Assembly (NCBI RefSeq): GCF_018613325.1
Contig: NZ_JAGGQJ010000026.1
Span: 109,200 to 173,199 of the forward strand
Length of the DNA: 64,000 nucleotides
Direction: 5' to 3'
Source of the DNA: Bacillus sp. ISL-34
GTDB lineage: Bacteria; Bacillota; Bacilli; Bacillales; DSM-1321
Each line of letters starts with the position of its first letter. Positions within the stretch are counted from its first letter, which is position 1. Below are positions 42,843-53,513 of the stretch, piece after piece. The notes beneath the pieces are model-generated. The model made no database searches. It was given only the letters and a program-made list of their open reading frames with translations, and was not told the DNA's origin. The position numbers were made by a program, and so were the translations under genes.

Positions 42843-42918
42843 AATTGCGAATTTGAATATTTCATGAATTCATTTCCGTTTTCAACTCCTTAGAAAATCG
42901 ATGATTGGGGTGATTACC

Positions 42919-43848
42919 ATGTTGAGATATACATTAAACCGTTTTAAATGGGCGATTATTACTTTATGGGCTGTTATTACATTAACGTTCATCATAATGC
43001 ATACGATTCCGGGAAATCCATTTGCGAAAGAAGGAGCAATGCCTCCTGCTGTTTATGAAAACCTTCAAGTCCACTATGGATTGGACAAGCCGTTGTTGAC
43101 CCAATATGGGAATTATTTATTGGAAGTCGTTCAATTTGATTTTGGTCCTTCATTGAAATCCTCATCCATTTCTGTGAATGATTACATTTTGAAGGGATTT
43201 CCAGTGTCCTTGCACTTAGGGGCACAAGCATTGGTGATTGCCATCTTCTTTGGGCTAATTTTGGGTGTAGTGGCTTCACTGAAAAGAAATAAATGGCCCG
43301 ACTATTTATCAATGGTCATTGCCATCGTAGGGATTTCCGTTCCTAACTTTATACTGGCGACTATTTTAATCAATTATTTTGCAATAAAATGGAATATATT
43401 CCCTGTCGCTACATGGGCGACATGGCAGCATACAATTTTACCATCCATTGCCCTTTCGATGATGCCGCTTGCTTTCATCGCGAGATTGATGCGGACAAGC
43501 ATGCTTGAAGTAATGGGGCAGGATTACATTTTGACAGCAAAGGCCAAAGGATTGAAACGGAGCGGTGTCATAATCAAACATGCGATTCGGAATGCGTTAT
43601 TGCCGATTATCACGATTCTGGGCATCCTAACGGCTAATATCGTGACAGGAAGCTTCATCATTGAACGTATTTTTGGTATTCCGGGCATGGGAGATATGTT
43701 CGTAAAGGGAATATCCAACAGAGACTACCCGGTCATTCTTGGTTCCACAATTGTGTATAGTGCGGTACTTATCCTATTGATATTCATCGTTGATATAGCC
43801 TATACGTTGATTGATCCTAGAATTAAAGTGACGGGGGAGAAGAAATAA
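42919..43848 (+). CDS. oppB: oligopeptide ABC transporter permease OppB
   Basis: A 309-residue permease with six helices. The coupling loop MLEVMGQDYILTAKAKGLKR (around residue 200) and the final GSFIIERIFGIPGMGDMFV are OppB/DppB signatures. ATG 42919 is preferred to 42901 because GGGGTG lies eight bases before it. The stop TAA overlaps the oppC start by one base. Confidence 0.92.
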   Translation: MLRYTLNRFKWAIITLWAVITLTFIIMHTIPGNPFAKEGAMPPAVYENLQVHYGLDKPLLTQYGNYLLEVVQFDFGPSLKSSSISVNDYILKGFPVSLHLGAQALVIAIFFGLILGVVASLKRNKWPDYLSMVIAIVGISVPNFILATILINYFAIKWNIFPVATWATWQHTILPSIALSMMPLAFIARLMRTSMLEVMGQDYILTAKAKGLKRSGVIIKHAIRNALLPIITILGILTANIVTGSFIIERIFGIPGMGDMFVKGISNRDYPVILGSTIVYSAVLILLIFIVDIAYTLIDPRIKVTGEKK

Positions 43849-44777
43849 TGGCAGATAAAGTGCATTTAACCGAAGATATGTTCCAACCCGCTGAAGGCAA
43901 CTTTAAGGAAGCCGAAAAAATAGCCAGACCTACTGTTTCATATTGGTCTGACGTCTGGCGTCGTTTTAAAGAAAATAAGCTGGCGATGACGGGGTTTGTT
44001 CTTATAATCCTCTTGGTCTTGATGGCGATTTTTGGTCCGTATATTAACGGATATACTTATTATGGACAAGATTTCGAGAAAAGGAATCTTAGCCCAAATA
44101 GCGAGCATTGGTTTGGAACGGATTCATCAGGAAGGGATCTATTTACGCGGGCATGGTACGGTGCGAGGATATCCTTGTTCATTGGATTGATGGCAGCGCT
44201 GATTGACTTTTTAATTGGTGTCCTTTATGGCGGGATTTCAGCCATTCGCGGTGGACGCACAGATAATATCATGATGCGGTTTGCCGAGGTAATCTATGCG
44301 ATCCCATACCTATTGATGGTTATCTTAATGATGGTCGTATTAAAACCTGGTATTCTGCCGATCATCATTGCGATGTCGATCACAGGGTGGATTCCGATGG
44401 CGCGACTGGTACGGGGACAGGTTTTACAACTAAAAGAGAATGAATATATCCATGCTGCAACCATCTCTGGAGCCAATACGAGCTGGACTTTAAGAAAACA
44501 CATGATTCCAAATACAATGGGACCGATTCTTGTCAATTTAACGTTGACTGTACCTACTGCTATTTTTGCCGAAGCTACTCTTAGCTTTTTGGGACTGGGA
44601 GTGCCCGCACCTCAGGCAAGCTGGGGAACATTGACAAGTGATGCCCTGGGAAGCATTCTGGTAGGGAATTTCTATCAACTTTTAATCCCGGCAATATTGA
44701 TTTCCTTAACCATGTTCGCGTTCAATGTGGCTGGAGACGGATTGCAGGATGCCCTAGATCCAAAACTACGGAAATAA
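43848..44777 (+). CDS. oppC: oligopeptide ABC transporter permease OppC
   Basis: A 309-residue permease partner of OppB. It has an N-terminal cytoplasmic tail with WSDVWRRFKENKLAMTGF, the HWFGTDSSGRDLFTRAWYGA segment and the coupling loop NEYIHAATISGANTSWTL (around residue 197). The start overlaps the oppB stop (TAATG). It forms the membrane channel with OppB. Confidence 0.92.
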   Translation: MADKVHLTEDMFQPAEGNFKEAEKIARPTVSYWSDVWRRFKENKLAMTGFVLIILLVLMAIFGPYINGYTYYGQDFEKRNLSPNSEHWFGTDSSGRDLFTRAWYGARISLFIGLMAALIDFLIGVLYGGISAIRGGRTDNIMMRFAEVIYAIPYLLMVILMMVVLKPGILPIIIAMSITGWIPMARLVRGQVLQLKENEYIHAATISGANTSWTLRKHMIPNTMGPILVNLTLTVPTAIFAEATLSFLGLGVPAPQASWGTLTSDALGSILVGNFYQLLIPAILISLTMFAFNVAGDGLQDALDPKLRK

Positions 44778-44826
44778 ATGAGTCCTAACATAAAGATTTG
44801 ATATTACTAGAATAGGAGGGACGATG

Positions 44827-45840
44827 ATGGAGAACCTATTAGAAGTCAACGATTTACACATCACCTTCCATACTTATGCAGGAAAAGTGCAAGCGGTTCG
44901 CGGCGTGAACTTTGATGTGAAAAAAGGTGAAGCCGTTGCAATTGTTGGGGAGTCCGGATGCGGCAAAAGTGTTACAGCGAAATCTATCATGAGATTACTG
45001 GAAACACCTCCAGCAGAGTATGGAAAAGGGTCGATAAACTTTGGCGGTAATGACCTTCTTAAAATGAGTGAAAAGGAAATGCAGAAGATTCGCGGAAATG
45101 AAATTAGCATGATTTTCCAGGACCCGATGACTTCGCTCAATCCAACGACAAAAATCGGCAGCCAGATCATGGAAGGCATTTTAAAGCATAATAAAAACAT
45201 GTCCCGAAATGATGCATACGAACGGGCGTTGGAAACGCTCAAACTGGTAGGTATTCCTCAGCCGGAAAAAAGGATGCAGCAATATCCGCATGAGTTTTCA
45301 GGTGGTATGCGCCAAAGAGCAATGATAGCGATGGCCCTTGCTTGTGAACCGAAATTGCTGATTGCCGATGAACCTACAACTGCTTTGGATGTAACGATAC
45401 AAGCGCAAATTTTGGAACTGATGAAAGATATCCAACGGCGAATGGATACTTCCATCATTTTAATCACTCATGATTTAGGTGTGGTTGCAGAAACTTGTGA
45501 ACGGGTAGTCGTCATGTATGCAGGCAAAGTTGTGGAGACGGGTACGGTAGAAGCTATATTTTCAAACCCGCAGCATCCATATACAAGAGGTCTGCTTAAA
45601 ACGGTGCCAAGGCTGGATATGGAAAAAACGGCTCCGTTGGTTCCGATTATCGGATCACCACCGGATTTATTGGATCCGCCAAAAGGATGCCCATTTTATC
45701 CAAGATGTGAATCAGCAATGAAAGTGTGCAAAGACCATGATCCGGAGCTTGAAGTAGTGGAAGTAGGTCAGACAGCCGCATGCTGGCTGCACCACCCAAT
45801 GGCAAAGGCGGCACAGGTACAAGCACAGACTAATGTATAA
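44827..45840 (+). CDS. oppD: oligopeptide ABC transporter ATPase OppD
   Basis: A 337-residue ATPase. Walker A is GESGCGKS (around residue 40), the signature is [15 protein letters not shown] and Walker B is [12 protein letters not shown]. The C-terminal oligopeptide/dipeptide extension has [17 protein letters not shown] with cysteines that may hold an iron-sulfur cluster, as in relatives. Of the two ATGs (44824, 44827), AGGAGGG fits 44827. Confidence 0.92.
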   Translation: MENLLEVNDLHITFHTYAGKVQAVRGVNFDVKKGEAVAIVGESGCGKSVTAKSIMRLLETPPAEYGKGSINFGGNDLLKMSEKEMQKIRGNEISMIFQDPMTSLNPTTKIGSQIMEGILKHNKNMSRNDAYERALETLKLVGIPQPEKRMQQYPHEFSGGMRQRAMIAMALACEPKLLIADEPTTALDVTIQAQILELMKDIQRRMDTSIILITHDLGVVAETCERVVVMYAGKVVETGTVEAIFSNPQHPYTRGLLKTVPRLDMEKTAPLVPIIGSPPDLLDPPKGCPFYPRCESAMKVCKDHDPELEVVEVGQTAACWLHHPMAKAAQVQAQTNV

Positions 45841-45853
45841 AGGAGGAGAACCA

Positions 45854-46846
45854 ATGGTTTCACTGAAAAATAAGGCCGTAAAAGAAAAGACAGACAACGA
45901 AAATTCTCCTCTTGTTGAAATAAAGAATCTGAAAAAGCATTTTCCTATTGGATCTCAATCGCTGAAAGCGGTAGATGGTTTGGATCTCAAAATCTATCCA
46001 GGGGAAACTGTCGGTCTTGTTGGGGAAAGCGGTTGCGGTAAGTCGACTGCAGGTCGTACAATCACGCGGCTTTATGAACCGACGGATGGAGAAGTTCTTT
46101 TTCAGGGGAAAAATATTTTCGATTACAAACCCGGGGAAATGTCACATATCCGCCGTGAAATACAAATGATTTTCCAAGATCCCTACGCATCCTTGAACCC
46201 AAGGATGAAGGTGGAGGAATTGATTGGGGAACCACTTGCCATTCATGGGATATCAAAAGGTAAAGAGCGAAGAAAACGGGTGGAAGACCTGTTAAAGCTA
46301 GTTGGTTTAAGTCCCGAACATATCACTCGTTTTCCGCATGAATTCAGTGGTGGACAACGCCAGCGTATTGGAATAGCAAGGGCGTTGGCTTTAAATCCTA
46401 AATTCATCGTTTGTGATGAACCAATTTCTGCCTTGGATGTTTCGATACAGGCTCAAGTGGTCAACTTATTAAAAGAGCTGCAAAAAGAAATGGGATTGAC
46501 TTATTTATTCATTGCGCATGATTTATCGATGGTCAAGTATATTTCAGATCGCATTTTAGTCATGTACCTTGGAAGAATGATGGAACTTTCGGATAGTGAT
46601 TCTTTAACGAAAGATCCGCTACACCCTTACACGCAGGCCTTGCTTTCTGCAGTGCCGATTCCAGACCCCACTATTAAACGGGAAAGAATCGTACTAAAAG
46701 GCGATGTACCAAGTCCGATCAATCCGCCGAGCGGCTGTGTATTCCGCACTCGCTGCCCTAAAGCGATGGAGATATGCTCCAGTGCTGTACCTGAATGGAA
46801 AGAACAAAAACCGGGGCATTTCGTTGCGTGTCATTTATATTGGTAA
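45854..46846 (+). CDS. oppF: oligopeptide ABC transporter ATPase OppF
   Basis: A 330-residue ATPase that pairs with OppD. Walker A is GESGCGKST, the signature is [15 protein letters not shown], and Walker B is [12 protein letters not shown]. The C-terminal extension has [22 protein letters not shown] 45854 lies behind AGGAGGAG. The upstream ATG at 45833 lies within oppD and is not favoured. A terminator follows 9 bases after the stop. Confidence 0.92.
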   Translation: MVSLKNKAVKEKTDNENSPLVEIKNLKKHFPIGSQSLKAVDGLDLKIYPGETVGLVGESGCGKSTAGRTITRLYEPTDGEVLFQGKNIFDYKPGEMSHIRREIQMIFQDPYASLNPRMKVEELIGEPLAIHGISKGKERRKRVEDLLKLVGLSPEHITRFPHEFSGGQRQRIGIARALALNPKFIVCDEPISALDVSIQAQVVNLLKELQKEMGLTYLFIAHDLSMVKYISDRILVMYLGRMMELSDSDSLTKDPLHPYTQALLSAVPIPDPTIKRERIVLKGDVPSPINPPSGCVFRTRCPKAMEICSSAVPEWKEQKPGHFVACHLYW

Positions 46847-46854
46847 ACAAAAAA

Positions 46855-46883
46855 ACCAGTTGCATTTGCGACTGGTCTTTTTT
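46855..46883 (+). terminator. terminator of the opp operon
   Basis: ACCAGTTGC pairs with GCGACTGGT around ATTT, with one G-T pair, then CTTTTTTT. Confidence 0.85.
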
Positions 46884-47060
46884 TACACATTTATGTAAAA
46901 TATTTTTAGAATAGAAGCGATTATCCTGCAGACTTAAATTATTTATCAGTATGTCAAAATAAATAACTAGGAATCTGAAAATAAAACATATAAAATGTAA
47001 TTATATGTAAAATTAAATTCTGTTGAATGTTTCAATTTGTGAGAGAAGGAGGGAATGTTA

Positions 47061-47915
47061 TTGTATTCCACGATAACTTGTGAAATCGTCGATCGTGTCA
47101 TGATTGTTACTCTTAATCGTCCTGACAGAATGAATGCTTTCAATGAAAAGATGTGTGAGGAGATGATTCGCGCTTTTGATGAAGCGGATGAAAATGATGA
47201 CGTACGAGCCGTCATTTTAACTGGCGCTGGGGATGCTTATTGTGCTGGAATGGATTTGGAAAAAGGTGCAGAAACCTTTATGGATCACACTCCTTTGGTT
47301 GAATATCGCGATGCAGGGGGAATGTTGTCATTACGGATTTTTGAGATGAAGAAACCTATGATTGCTGCCATAAATGGAGCGGCAGTCGGGATTGGGATAA
47401 CAATGACTTTGCCCATGGACATTAGAATCGCTTCAACAGATGCAAAAATGGGTTTTGTATTTGCTAGGCGGGGGATAACGATGGAGGCATGCAGCGGCTG
47501 GTTCTTACCTAGGCTTGTCGGAATGGGTAAAGCTTCCGAATGGATTTTTACAGGAAGGATGATTTCGGCCAGTGAAGCATATGAGGGAAGGCTGGTAAAC
47601 AAGATCGTCGAGCCAGACGAATTGATGTCTGCTGCAATGGAAATTGCAACAGACATTGCGGAAAATACATCTTCCGTCTCTGTGACGTTATCCCGGCAGT
47701 TAATGTGGACCATGCTCGGTGCAAACCATCCTGTTGAATCACACAAAATAGAATCGAAAATGATTCATTGGACTGGAAAACAAGCGGATGCACTAGAAGG
47801 GATCGAAGCTTTCCTCGAAAAAAGGAAAGCTGATTTCAAAATGAAAAGCAGTACTGATATGCCTCCGTTTTATCCATGGGGAACGGATCGAACATATGAA
47901 GTGGATAAGAAATGA
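47061..47915 (+). CDS. enoyl-CoA hydratase/isomerase-family protein
   Basis: A 284-residue crotonase-fold protein. VTLNRPDRMNAFNEKM (around residue 15), the first oxyanion segment AVILTGAGDAYCAGMDLEKG (around residue 50) and the second AAINGAAVGIGITMTLPMDI (around residue 98) are standard. At 136-145 it has RRGITMEACSGWFLPRLVG, with Glu at a catalytic position. It may hydrate enoyl-CoA or act on another acyl-CoA. AAGGAGGG lies too near ATG 47055 and fits TTG 47061. No beta-oxidation partners are adjacent. Confidence 0.84.
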   Translation: MYSTITCEIVDRVMIVTLNRPDRMNAFNEKMCEEMIRAFDEADENDDVRAVILTGAGDAYCAGMDLEKGAETFMDHTPLVEYRDAGGMLSLRIFEMKKPMIAAINGAAVGIGITMTLPMDIRIASTDAKMGFVFARRGITMEACSGWFLPRLVGMGKASEWIFTGRMISASEAYEGRLVNKIVEPDELMSAAMEIATDIAENTSSVSVTLSRQLMWTMLGANHPVESHKIESKMIHWTGKQADALEGIEAFLEKRKADFKMKSSTDMPPFYPWGTDRTYEVDKK

Positions 47916-48039
47916 TTGAATCGTATGGGTCAGGGAATCCAGGGGAAGTGCGTGACAATTTTTACTTTTCGGATAAATTAGGGTTTCTTTTCTTAGTGTG
48001 TTATACTGGGTTTACCATTTACTAAACTTGTTTCATGTT

Positions 48040-48067
48040 CCCTATTCCCTGTGAATAGGGTTTTTTT
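48040..48067 (+). terminator. terminator after enoyl-CoA hydratase gene
   Basis: CCCTATTC pairs with GAATAGGG around CCTGT, then seven T. Confidence 0.9.
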
Positions 48068-48086
48068 AATGATTGCTTTTTCAATC

Positions 48087-48117
48087 AAAAAAAACAGACC
48101 CTACAAGTAGGGTCCGT
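48087..48117 (-). terminator. terminator of the cold-shock gene
   Basis: On the minus strand GGACCCTAC pairs with GTAGGGTC-T around TT, followed by a T8 run. It lies 19 bases after the csp stop. Confidence 0.85.
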
Positions 48118-48135
48118 TATATATTGTATTTAAAA

Positions 48136-48336
48136 TTACGCTTTTTGAACGTTAGTAGCTTGGGGTCCACGTTGACCTTGCTCAACTTCAAAAGTAACTT
48201 CTTGACCTTCGTCTAATGATTTGAATCCTTCGCTTTGGATAGCTGAGAAATGTACGAATACATCGTCTCCGTTTTCGCGTTCGATGAAGCCAAATCCTTT
48301 TTCTGCGTTAAACCATTTTACTTTACCTTGTTCCAT
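48136..48336 (-). CDS. cold-shock protein, CspA/CspB family
   Basis: A 66-residue single-domain RNA chaperone. RNP1 is KGFGFIE (residues 13-19), RNP2 is VFVHF (residues 26-30), and it starts [10 protein letters not shown]. It is nearest to Bacillus CspB/CspC/CspD. AGGAGG precedes the ATG. The gap upstream (48337-48521) is long enough for the structured 5' leader usual for these genes, but I did not fold it. Confidence 0.95.
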   Translation of the reverse strand: MEQGKVKWFNAEKGFGFIERENGDDVFVHFSAIQSEGFKSLDEGQEVTFEVEQGQRGPQATNVQKA

Positions 48337-48521
48337 TGTTGTTGCCTCCTAGTGTGAATCCACACATTGTGTTACTACCCTTGCTCAATCATTAGACGAA
48401 AAGTTTTTCACTTATCAATCTTCCCGAACAAAAATAATTCTTTTTAAATATAACAGATAATGTCGGAATCTGCAAGCAAACAAAGGAAGATTATTTATTG
48501 TACATATAGAATGAACAATTC

Positions 48522-49478
48522 TTAATACCCTTTTTTGTAATCAAGTAAATTTGTTGAAGGTTTTTTCCCATTTAGATAGTTCTTTAAATTCGGCATGAAA
48601 ATATCCTGAATAAGCCGTTGGTCGTAAAATTCCGTATTTCCGGATGTGTGCGGCGTTATGATTACATTGTTCAACTCCCATAATGGGCTATTCTCAGGAA
48701 GTGGCTCCGTTTCAAACACATCAAGTCCAGCACCCGCAATATCTTTGTCCTTTAGCGCTTGGACCAATTCATTCTGAATGACGATATTTCCCCTTCCTAT
48801 ATTAATGAAAAAAGCGGAGGGCTTCATTAACTCGAATTCCTTTTTCCCGAACATATTCCGTGTTTCTGGGGTCAATGGTAATGTCACGACAATATAATCG
48901 CACCTAGGAAGAAGGTCGTTCAATTGTTTTTGTGTGAACATCTCATCGACAAATTCTTCTGATTTACCGGAATGGCGCATTCCTAATACGGTCATGCCAA
49001 AAGCCTTGGCAATTTTAGCGGTTTCCTTTCCGATTTTTCCGACGCCGATGATTCCGATGGTCTTTTCATGAATTTCCTGCTTCATATGTGCGTGATGCCA
49101 AGTCTTTTCCTGCTGTTGCTTAATATATGTATCTACTTTTCTTGTTAAGGCAAGCATTAACGCGAAAATCGTTTCTGAAATGGGATACGCATGAACACCG
49201 TTTGCAGTTGTAATCTGAACATTCTTTTGTTCTAAATTTTCCAGGGGTAAAGCATTCACTCCGGCGCTCCATGTCTGGATCCATTTTACTTCGCTTGCAT
49301 CAATCGATACAGACATTTCCGCTTTCCAGCCTGCAATCACTTCAGCATCGGCTATATGATCTCTCCATATTTCCGGAGATCTTCCGGTGATAACCGTCCA
49401 CTCGGGAACCACTTCTTTAATTTTCCGTAATAAAAGCTCATTCAAATTTTGGCTTATTATGAGTTTTCTTTTTGGCAT
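48522..49478 (-). CDS. D-2-hydroxyacid dehydrogenase
   Basis: A 318-residue NAD-dependent dehydrogenase of the D-isomer 2-hydroxyacid family. The NAD motif is GIIGVGKIGKETAK (around residue 141). The catalytic Arg lies in INIGRGNIV (around residue 228), Glu in DVFETEPLP and His in TPHTSGN (around residue 283). It lacks ACT or other regulatory domains, so it is a hydroxypyruvate/glyoxylate-type or unassigned reductase rather than SerA. It is a single gene. Confidence 0.86.
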   Translation of the reverse strand: MPKRKLIISQNLNELLLRKIKEVVPEWTVITGRSPEIWRDHIADAEVIAGWKAEMSVSIDASEVKWIQTWSAGVNALPLENLEQKNVQITTANGVHAYPISETIFALMLALTRKVDTYIKQQQEKTWHHAHMKQEIHEKTIGIIGVGKIGKETAKIAKAFGMTVLGMRHSGKSEEFVDEMFTQKQLNDLLPRCDYIVVTLPLTPETRNMFGKKEFELMKPSAFFINIGRGNIVIQNELVQALKDKDIAGAGLDVFETEPLPENSPLWELNNVIITPHTSGNTEFYDQRLIQDIFMPNLKNYLNGKKPSTNLLDYKKGY

Positions 49479-49599
49479 AATTAACCTCCTGCTTCATTTT
49501 TTCTGAATTATACGTAAGTTTCGAAAATATTTCAATTGGGAAAGCGATTGCTTAACAATCTTGCTATAATACTTATAATCAATGGAATGGGGTGTATTC

Positions 49600-50148
49600 A
49601 TGAACGTGAAAGACATATATGGACAGCTGCCTATTATAGAATCAAAACGTTTGGTTATGAGGAAAGTCACCATGAATGATGCCGAAGACATGTTCGCTTA
49701 TGCATCCATCAGTGAAGTTTCCCGTTACGTCACATGGGAAGCTCATCGTTCCCTAAGTGATACGAAAGATTTTATCCGATTTATCCTACAAAATTATGAG
49801 GATAAGAAAATCGCTCCATGGGGCATAGAACACAAAGAAAGTGGTAAGTTGATTGGTACTATTGATTTTGTTTCATGGCAGGTTGATCATCATAGTGCAG
49901 AAATCGGGTATGTGCTTGCACCCGAATATTGGGGGAGTGGCTTGATGACGGAGGCAGCCCAGAAGATAATCGCCTTTGGCTTCGAAAATATGAACCTAGT
50001 TCGAATACAAGCGCGCTGTTTCGTTGAAAATTTGGGTTCAGAGCGAGTCATGCAAAAGGCTGGCATGTCATTTGAGGGGATCATAAGAAAAGGAATGTTT
50101 GTTAAGGGAAAGCATCAAGACCTAAAGCTATATTCCATTATAAAATGA
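49600..50148 (+). CDS. GNAT acetyltransferase, RimJ type
   Basis: A 182-residue transferase. ESKRLVMRKVTMNDAEDMF at the N-terminus, WGIEHKESGKLIGTIDFVSW (around residue 67), AEIGYVLAPEYWGSGLMTEA (around residue 90, acetyl-CoA loop) and NLGSERVMQKAGMSFEGIIR are family motifs. GGGGTG fits ATG 49600 rather than 49582. It is the second GNAT of this type in the window and is only loosely similar to the one at 39261. Confidence 0.86.
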   Translation: MNVKDIYGQLPIIESKRLVMRKVTMNDAEDMFAYASISEVSRYVTWEAHRSLSDTKDFIRFILQNYEDKKIAPWGIEHKESGKLIGTIDFVSWQVDHHSAEIGYVLAPEYWGSGLMTEAAQKIIAFGFENMNLVRIQARCFVENLGSERVMQKAGMSFEGIIRKGMFVKGKHQDLKLYSIIK

Positions 50149-50358
50149 TGGATTTGAGGTCTGCTGATTAAAGGAGAAGGAAATATACATCGGTTTAAGC
50201 GTGTATTTCTGTTCATGATTATTATGTATATGGGAAATCAAAAACAAACAATATGTGCAAATATTGAATCAAAAACTATACAAAACGTCTAATGTAAAAA
50301 GGCCGTTTGAAAAATATAATGAAACTATGAAATCGTGTTGAAATGGAGGGCTTCTTTA

Positions 50359-51816
50359 ATGGCAGTAATTAATGATGTAGAAACGTTGAAAAATTATATC
50401 GGTGGCAAATGGGTGGATTCCACAACATCGAAACATGAACAAGTGCCTAATCCGGCAACAGGAGAAGCTTTGGCACTTGTACCCCTTTCAACAAAGGAAG
50501 ATGTAAACCAAGCGGTGCAGGTTGCGAAAAAGGCGTATAAAGAATGGAAAAAGGTGGCCGTTCCAAAAAGAGCCCGCTTCTTATTCCGTTACCAGCAATT
50601 ATTGATAGAACACTGGGATGAGCTTGCAAAGCTGGTCACGATCGAAAACGGGAAAAGCTATACAGAAGCATATGGTGAGGTTCAGCGTGGGATTGAATGC
50701 GTGGAGTTTGCAGCAGGTGCGCCCACCTTGATGATGGGCAGCCAGCTTCCTGATATTTCCCCAGGCATTGAATCTGGCATGTATCGTTATCCAATGGGTG
50801 TCGTTGCAGGGATTACGCCGTTTAATTTCCCGATGATGGTGCCATGTTGGATGTTCCCGCTGGCAATCGCTTGTGGAAATACGTTTATCTTAAAACCTTC
50901 AGAACGGACACCGCTCTTAGCCAACCGTCTTGTGGAATTATTGACGGAAGCCGGTGTTCCGGATGGTGTTGTCAATATTGTCCATGGTGCCCACGATGTC
51001 GTGAATGGGATATTGGAACATGAAGACATTAAAGCGGTATCATTTGTTGGATCCCAGCCTGTCGCAGAGTATGTATACAAAACGGCAGCTGCCAATAAAA
51101 AGCGTGTCCAGGCTTTATCAGGAGCGAAAAATCATTCAATCGTCATGCCTGATGCGGATTTGGATAATGCGGTAACGAACATAACGAATGCCGCTTTCGG
51201 ATCTGCAGGCGAGCGCTGCATGGCTGCGTCAGTGGTTGTTGCGGTGGGGGAAGTGGGAGATTCGCTCGTTGAGAGATTAAAGGCTGCAGCGGATGACATC
51301 AAGATTGGAAATGGAATGGATAAGGACGTTTTCCTGGGACCTGTGATTCGTGATACCCATAAAAAGAGAACAGAACAATATATTGAAATCGGGGAAAAAG
51401 AAGGAGCTGTCCTCCTTCGTGATGGCAGGAATGAAGGCGATCAGGAAAATGGCTATTACGTTGGACCGACATTATTTGATCATGTAAAAACAAATATGAA
51501 AATATGGAGTGATGAAATTTTTGCTCCTGTCTTATCCATAGTACGGGTTAATACCCTTGAAGAAGCAATCGAATTGACCAATCAATCCGAATTTGCCAAT
51601 GGTGCCTGCCTCTATACGGATAGTGCAAAAGCCATCAGGGAATTTCGCGAAGAAATTGATGCAGGGATGCTTGGAATTAATCTTGGAGTACCCGCTCCAA
51701 TGGCATTCTTTCCATTTTCCGGCTATAAAAGTTCGTTTTATGGAGACCTTCATGCCAATGGGAAAGACGGCGTGGAATTTTACACTAGAAAGAAAATGTT
51801 AACGGCACGATACTGA
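50359..51816 (+). CDS. mmsA: CoA-acylating methylmalonate/malonate-semialdehyde dehydrogenase
   Basis: A 485-residue aldehyde dehydrogenase that makes propionyl-CoA or acetyl-CoA with loss of CO2. [20 protein letters not shown] (around residue 152), [13 protein letters not shown] (around residue 225) and the nucleophile in [11 protein letters not shown] (Cys around residue 283) are MmsA/IolA signatures. The catalytic Glu of normal aldehyde dehydrogenases is absent near [15 protein letters not shown], as expected for CoA-acylating forms. GGAGGG fits ATG 50359. The following omega-transaminase suggests malonate semialdehyde from beta-alanine as substrate. Confidence 0.9.
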   Translation: MAVINDVETLKNYIGGKWVDSTTSKHEQVPNPATGEALALVPLSTKEDVNQAVQVAKKAYKEWKKVAVPKRARFLFRYQQLLIEHWDELAKLVTIENGKSYTEAYGEVQRGIECVEFAAGAPTLMMGSQLPDISPGIESGMYRYPMGVVAGITPFNFPMMVPCWMFPLAIACGNTFILKPSERTPLLANRLVELLTEAGVPDGVVNIVHGAHDVVNGILEHEDIKAVSFVGSQPVAEYVYKTAAANKKRVQALSGAKNHSIVMPDADLDNAVTNITNAAFGSAGERCMAASVVVAVGEVGDSLVERLKAAADDIKIGNGMDKDVFLGPVIRDTHKKRTEQYIEIGEKEGAVLLRDGRNEGDQENGYYVGPTLFDHVKTNMKIWSDEIFAPVLSIVRVNTLEEAIELTNQSEFANGACLYTDSAKAIREFREEIDAGMLGINLGVPAPMAFFPFSGYKSSFYGDLHANGKDGVEFYTRKKMLTARY

Positions 51817-51887
51817 TAGGAAAAAGGGGGTCGACGCAAATTGTGGTCGGCCTTCCTTTATACATCATTTTAGGAGGAGTGTAGCTT

Positions 51888-53228
51888 ATGCAGGTTGAAA
51901 AACAGAGTCAGGATCTTAAAGCGATGGATAGTAAATATGTGTGGCATCATATGAAAGGGGCTGAACCCAGCCCCGGGGCAATGGTGATAAAAAAAGGGCA
52001 AGGAGCATGGATTACGGATGTTGATGGGAATCGATTTCTGGATGGGATGTCAGGTTTATGGTGTGTCAACGTTGGTTATGGCCGTACGGAACTGGCTGAA
52101 GCAGCTTACGAGCAGCTGAAGGAACTTCCTTATGCGCCTTTAACGAATAGCCACATTCCGGCTATTAAGCTAGCAGAGAAATTAAATGAATGGCTTGGTG
52201 GGGATTATGTGATTTTCTTCTCTAACAGCGGTTCAGAAGCAAATGAGACTGCCTTTAAAATTGCGCGGCAGTATCATCAGCAAAAAGGAGAACATGGACG
52301 TTATAAATTCATTTCCCGTTATCGCGGCTATCATGGCAATTCAATGGGAGCCCTGTCAGCTACCGGGCAGGCACAGCGAAAATATAAATATGAACCACTC
52401 GCCCCAGGATTTCTTCATGTATCACCGCCAGATTCTTATCGAAATCCAGAGGATGAAAGCGGTGAAAAAAGTGCAGCGGAAATTGAACGTACCATTACAT
52501 GGGAGCTGAGCGAAACGGTGGCTGCGGTCATCATGGAACCAATCATCACTGGGGGAGGAATTTTGATGCCTCCTGATGGTTATATGAAACGTGTCAAAGA
52601 AATTTGTAAGAAAAATGGTGTCCTTCTCATTTCGGATGAGGTTATTTGCGGGTTTGGCCGTACTGGTAAGAAATTCGGATTTATGAACTATGATGTAAAA
52701 CCAGACATCGTAACAATGGCTAAAGGAATAACGAGCGCTTATCTGCCATTATCCGCTACCGCCGTCAAACGTGAAATTTATGAAGCATATATTGGCTCAG
52801 ACGTATATGACCGCTTTCGACATGTAAATACATTTGGCGGCAATCCGGCTGCCTGTGCCGTCGCTTTGAAGAATATTGAAATATATGAAAATGAAAAACT
52901 TATAGAAAGGTCCAAGGAGTTAGGGCTCCGTCTTCTGCAAGAGTTTGAAGAAATCAAATCTCATCCAAATGTTGGGGATGTACGAGGGAAAGGTTTGTTG
53001 GTAGGGATTGAATTAGTGGAAGATAAACTGACTAAACAACCGATCGAACTTTCCAAAATCAATAAAGTGATTTCATCATGCAAAGAAAAGGGGCTGATCA
53101 TAGGTAAAAATGGTGATACAGTAGCAGGTTTCAATAATGTCCTGACTCTTGCTCCCCCACTTAGTATAACTGAAGAGGATTTTTCATTCATCATAGCGAC
53201 GGTAAAGCGAACGCTAGCTGAACTATGA
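51888..53228 (+). CDS. omega-amino acid (beta-alanine-type):pyruvate aminotransferase
   Basis: A 446-residue class III, PLP-dependent transaminase. FSNSGSEANETAFKIARQYH (around residue 110), YRGYHGNSMGALSATG (around residue 148), the PLP Asp in LLISDEVICGFGRTGK (around residue 250) and the Schiff-base Lys in TMAKGITSAYLPLSA (around residue 280) are clear. It follows mmsA by 71 bases. Together they would turn beta-alanine into acetyl-CoA through malonate semialdehyde. Other omega-amines (GABA, taurine-like) cannot be excluded. The start is ATG 51888 behind AGGAGG. Confidence 0.88.
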   Translation: MQVEKQSQDLKAMDSKYVWHHMKGAEPSPGAMVIKKGQGAWITDVDGNRFLDGMSGLWCVNVGYGRTELAEAAYEQLKELPYAPLTNSHIPAIKLAEKLNEWLGGDYVIFFSNSGSEANETAFKIARQYHQQKGEHGRYKFISRYRGYHGNSMGALSATGQAQRKYKYEPLAPGFLHVSPPDSYRNPEDESGEKSAAEIERTITWELSETVAAVIMEPIITGGGILMPPDGYMKRVKEICKKNGVLLISDEVICGFGRTGKKFGFMNYDVKPDIVTMAKGITSAYLPLSATAVKREIYEAYIGSDVYDRFRHVNTFGGNPAACAVALKNIEIYENEKLIERSKELGLRLLQEFEEIKSHPNVGDVRGKGLLVGIELVEDKLTKQPIELSKINKVISSCKEKGLIIGKNGDTVAGFNNVLTLAPPLSITEEDFSFIIATVKRTLAEL

Positions 53229-53324
53229 AAACAAGTTAAAAAACTGAAAATTCGGTCAAATTCATGTATGTACCTGCTGATACACATACTTTACTTTTTT
53301 GGTGAGACCGCTGCGTTTAGTTTT

Positions 53325-53358
53325 AGTACCGTTCAGAGCTTTGATCGGTGCTTTTTTC
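53325..53358 (+). terminator. probable terminator of the mmsA-transaminase unit
   Basis: AGTACCG pairs with CGGTGCT, with one G-T pair, around 14 bases, then TTTTTT. The wider gap 53229-53513 holds no other feature. Confidence 0.55.
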
Positions 53359-53513
53359 TATGATCAAGGAAGAAAAAGAGGAAAAGGGATCTATTATGAA
53401 TTAAAGGCGATATTTTGGAATCGTTTTCCTTGCTTAGTTATAGCGGATGTTCGAAAATGGAATGATAAGGAGTGGTAGAAAATCAATATTAACCGGCAGA
53501 AGAGGTGAGGGAC

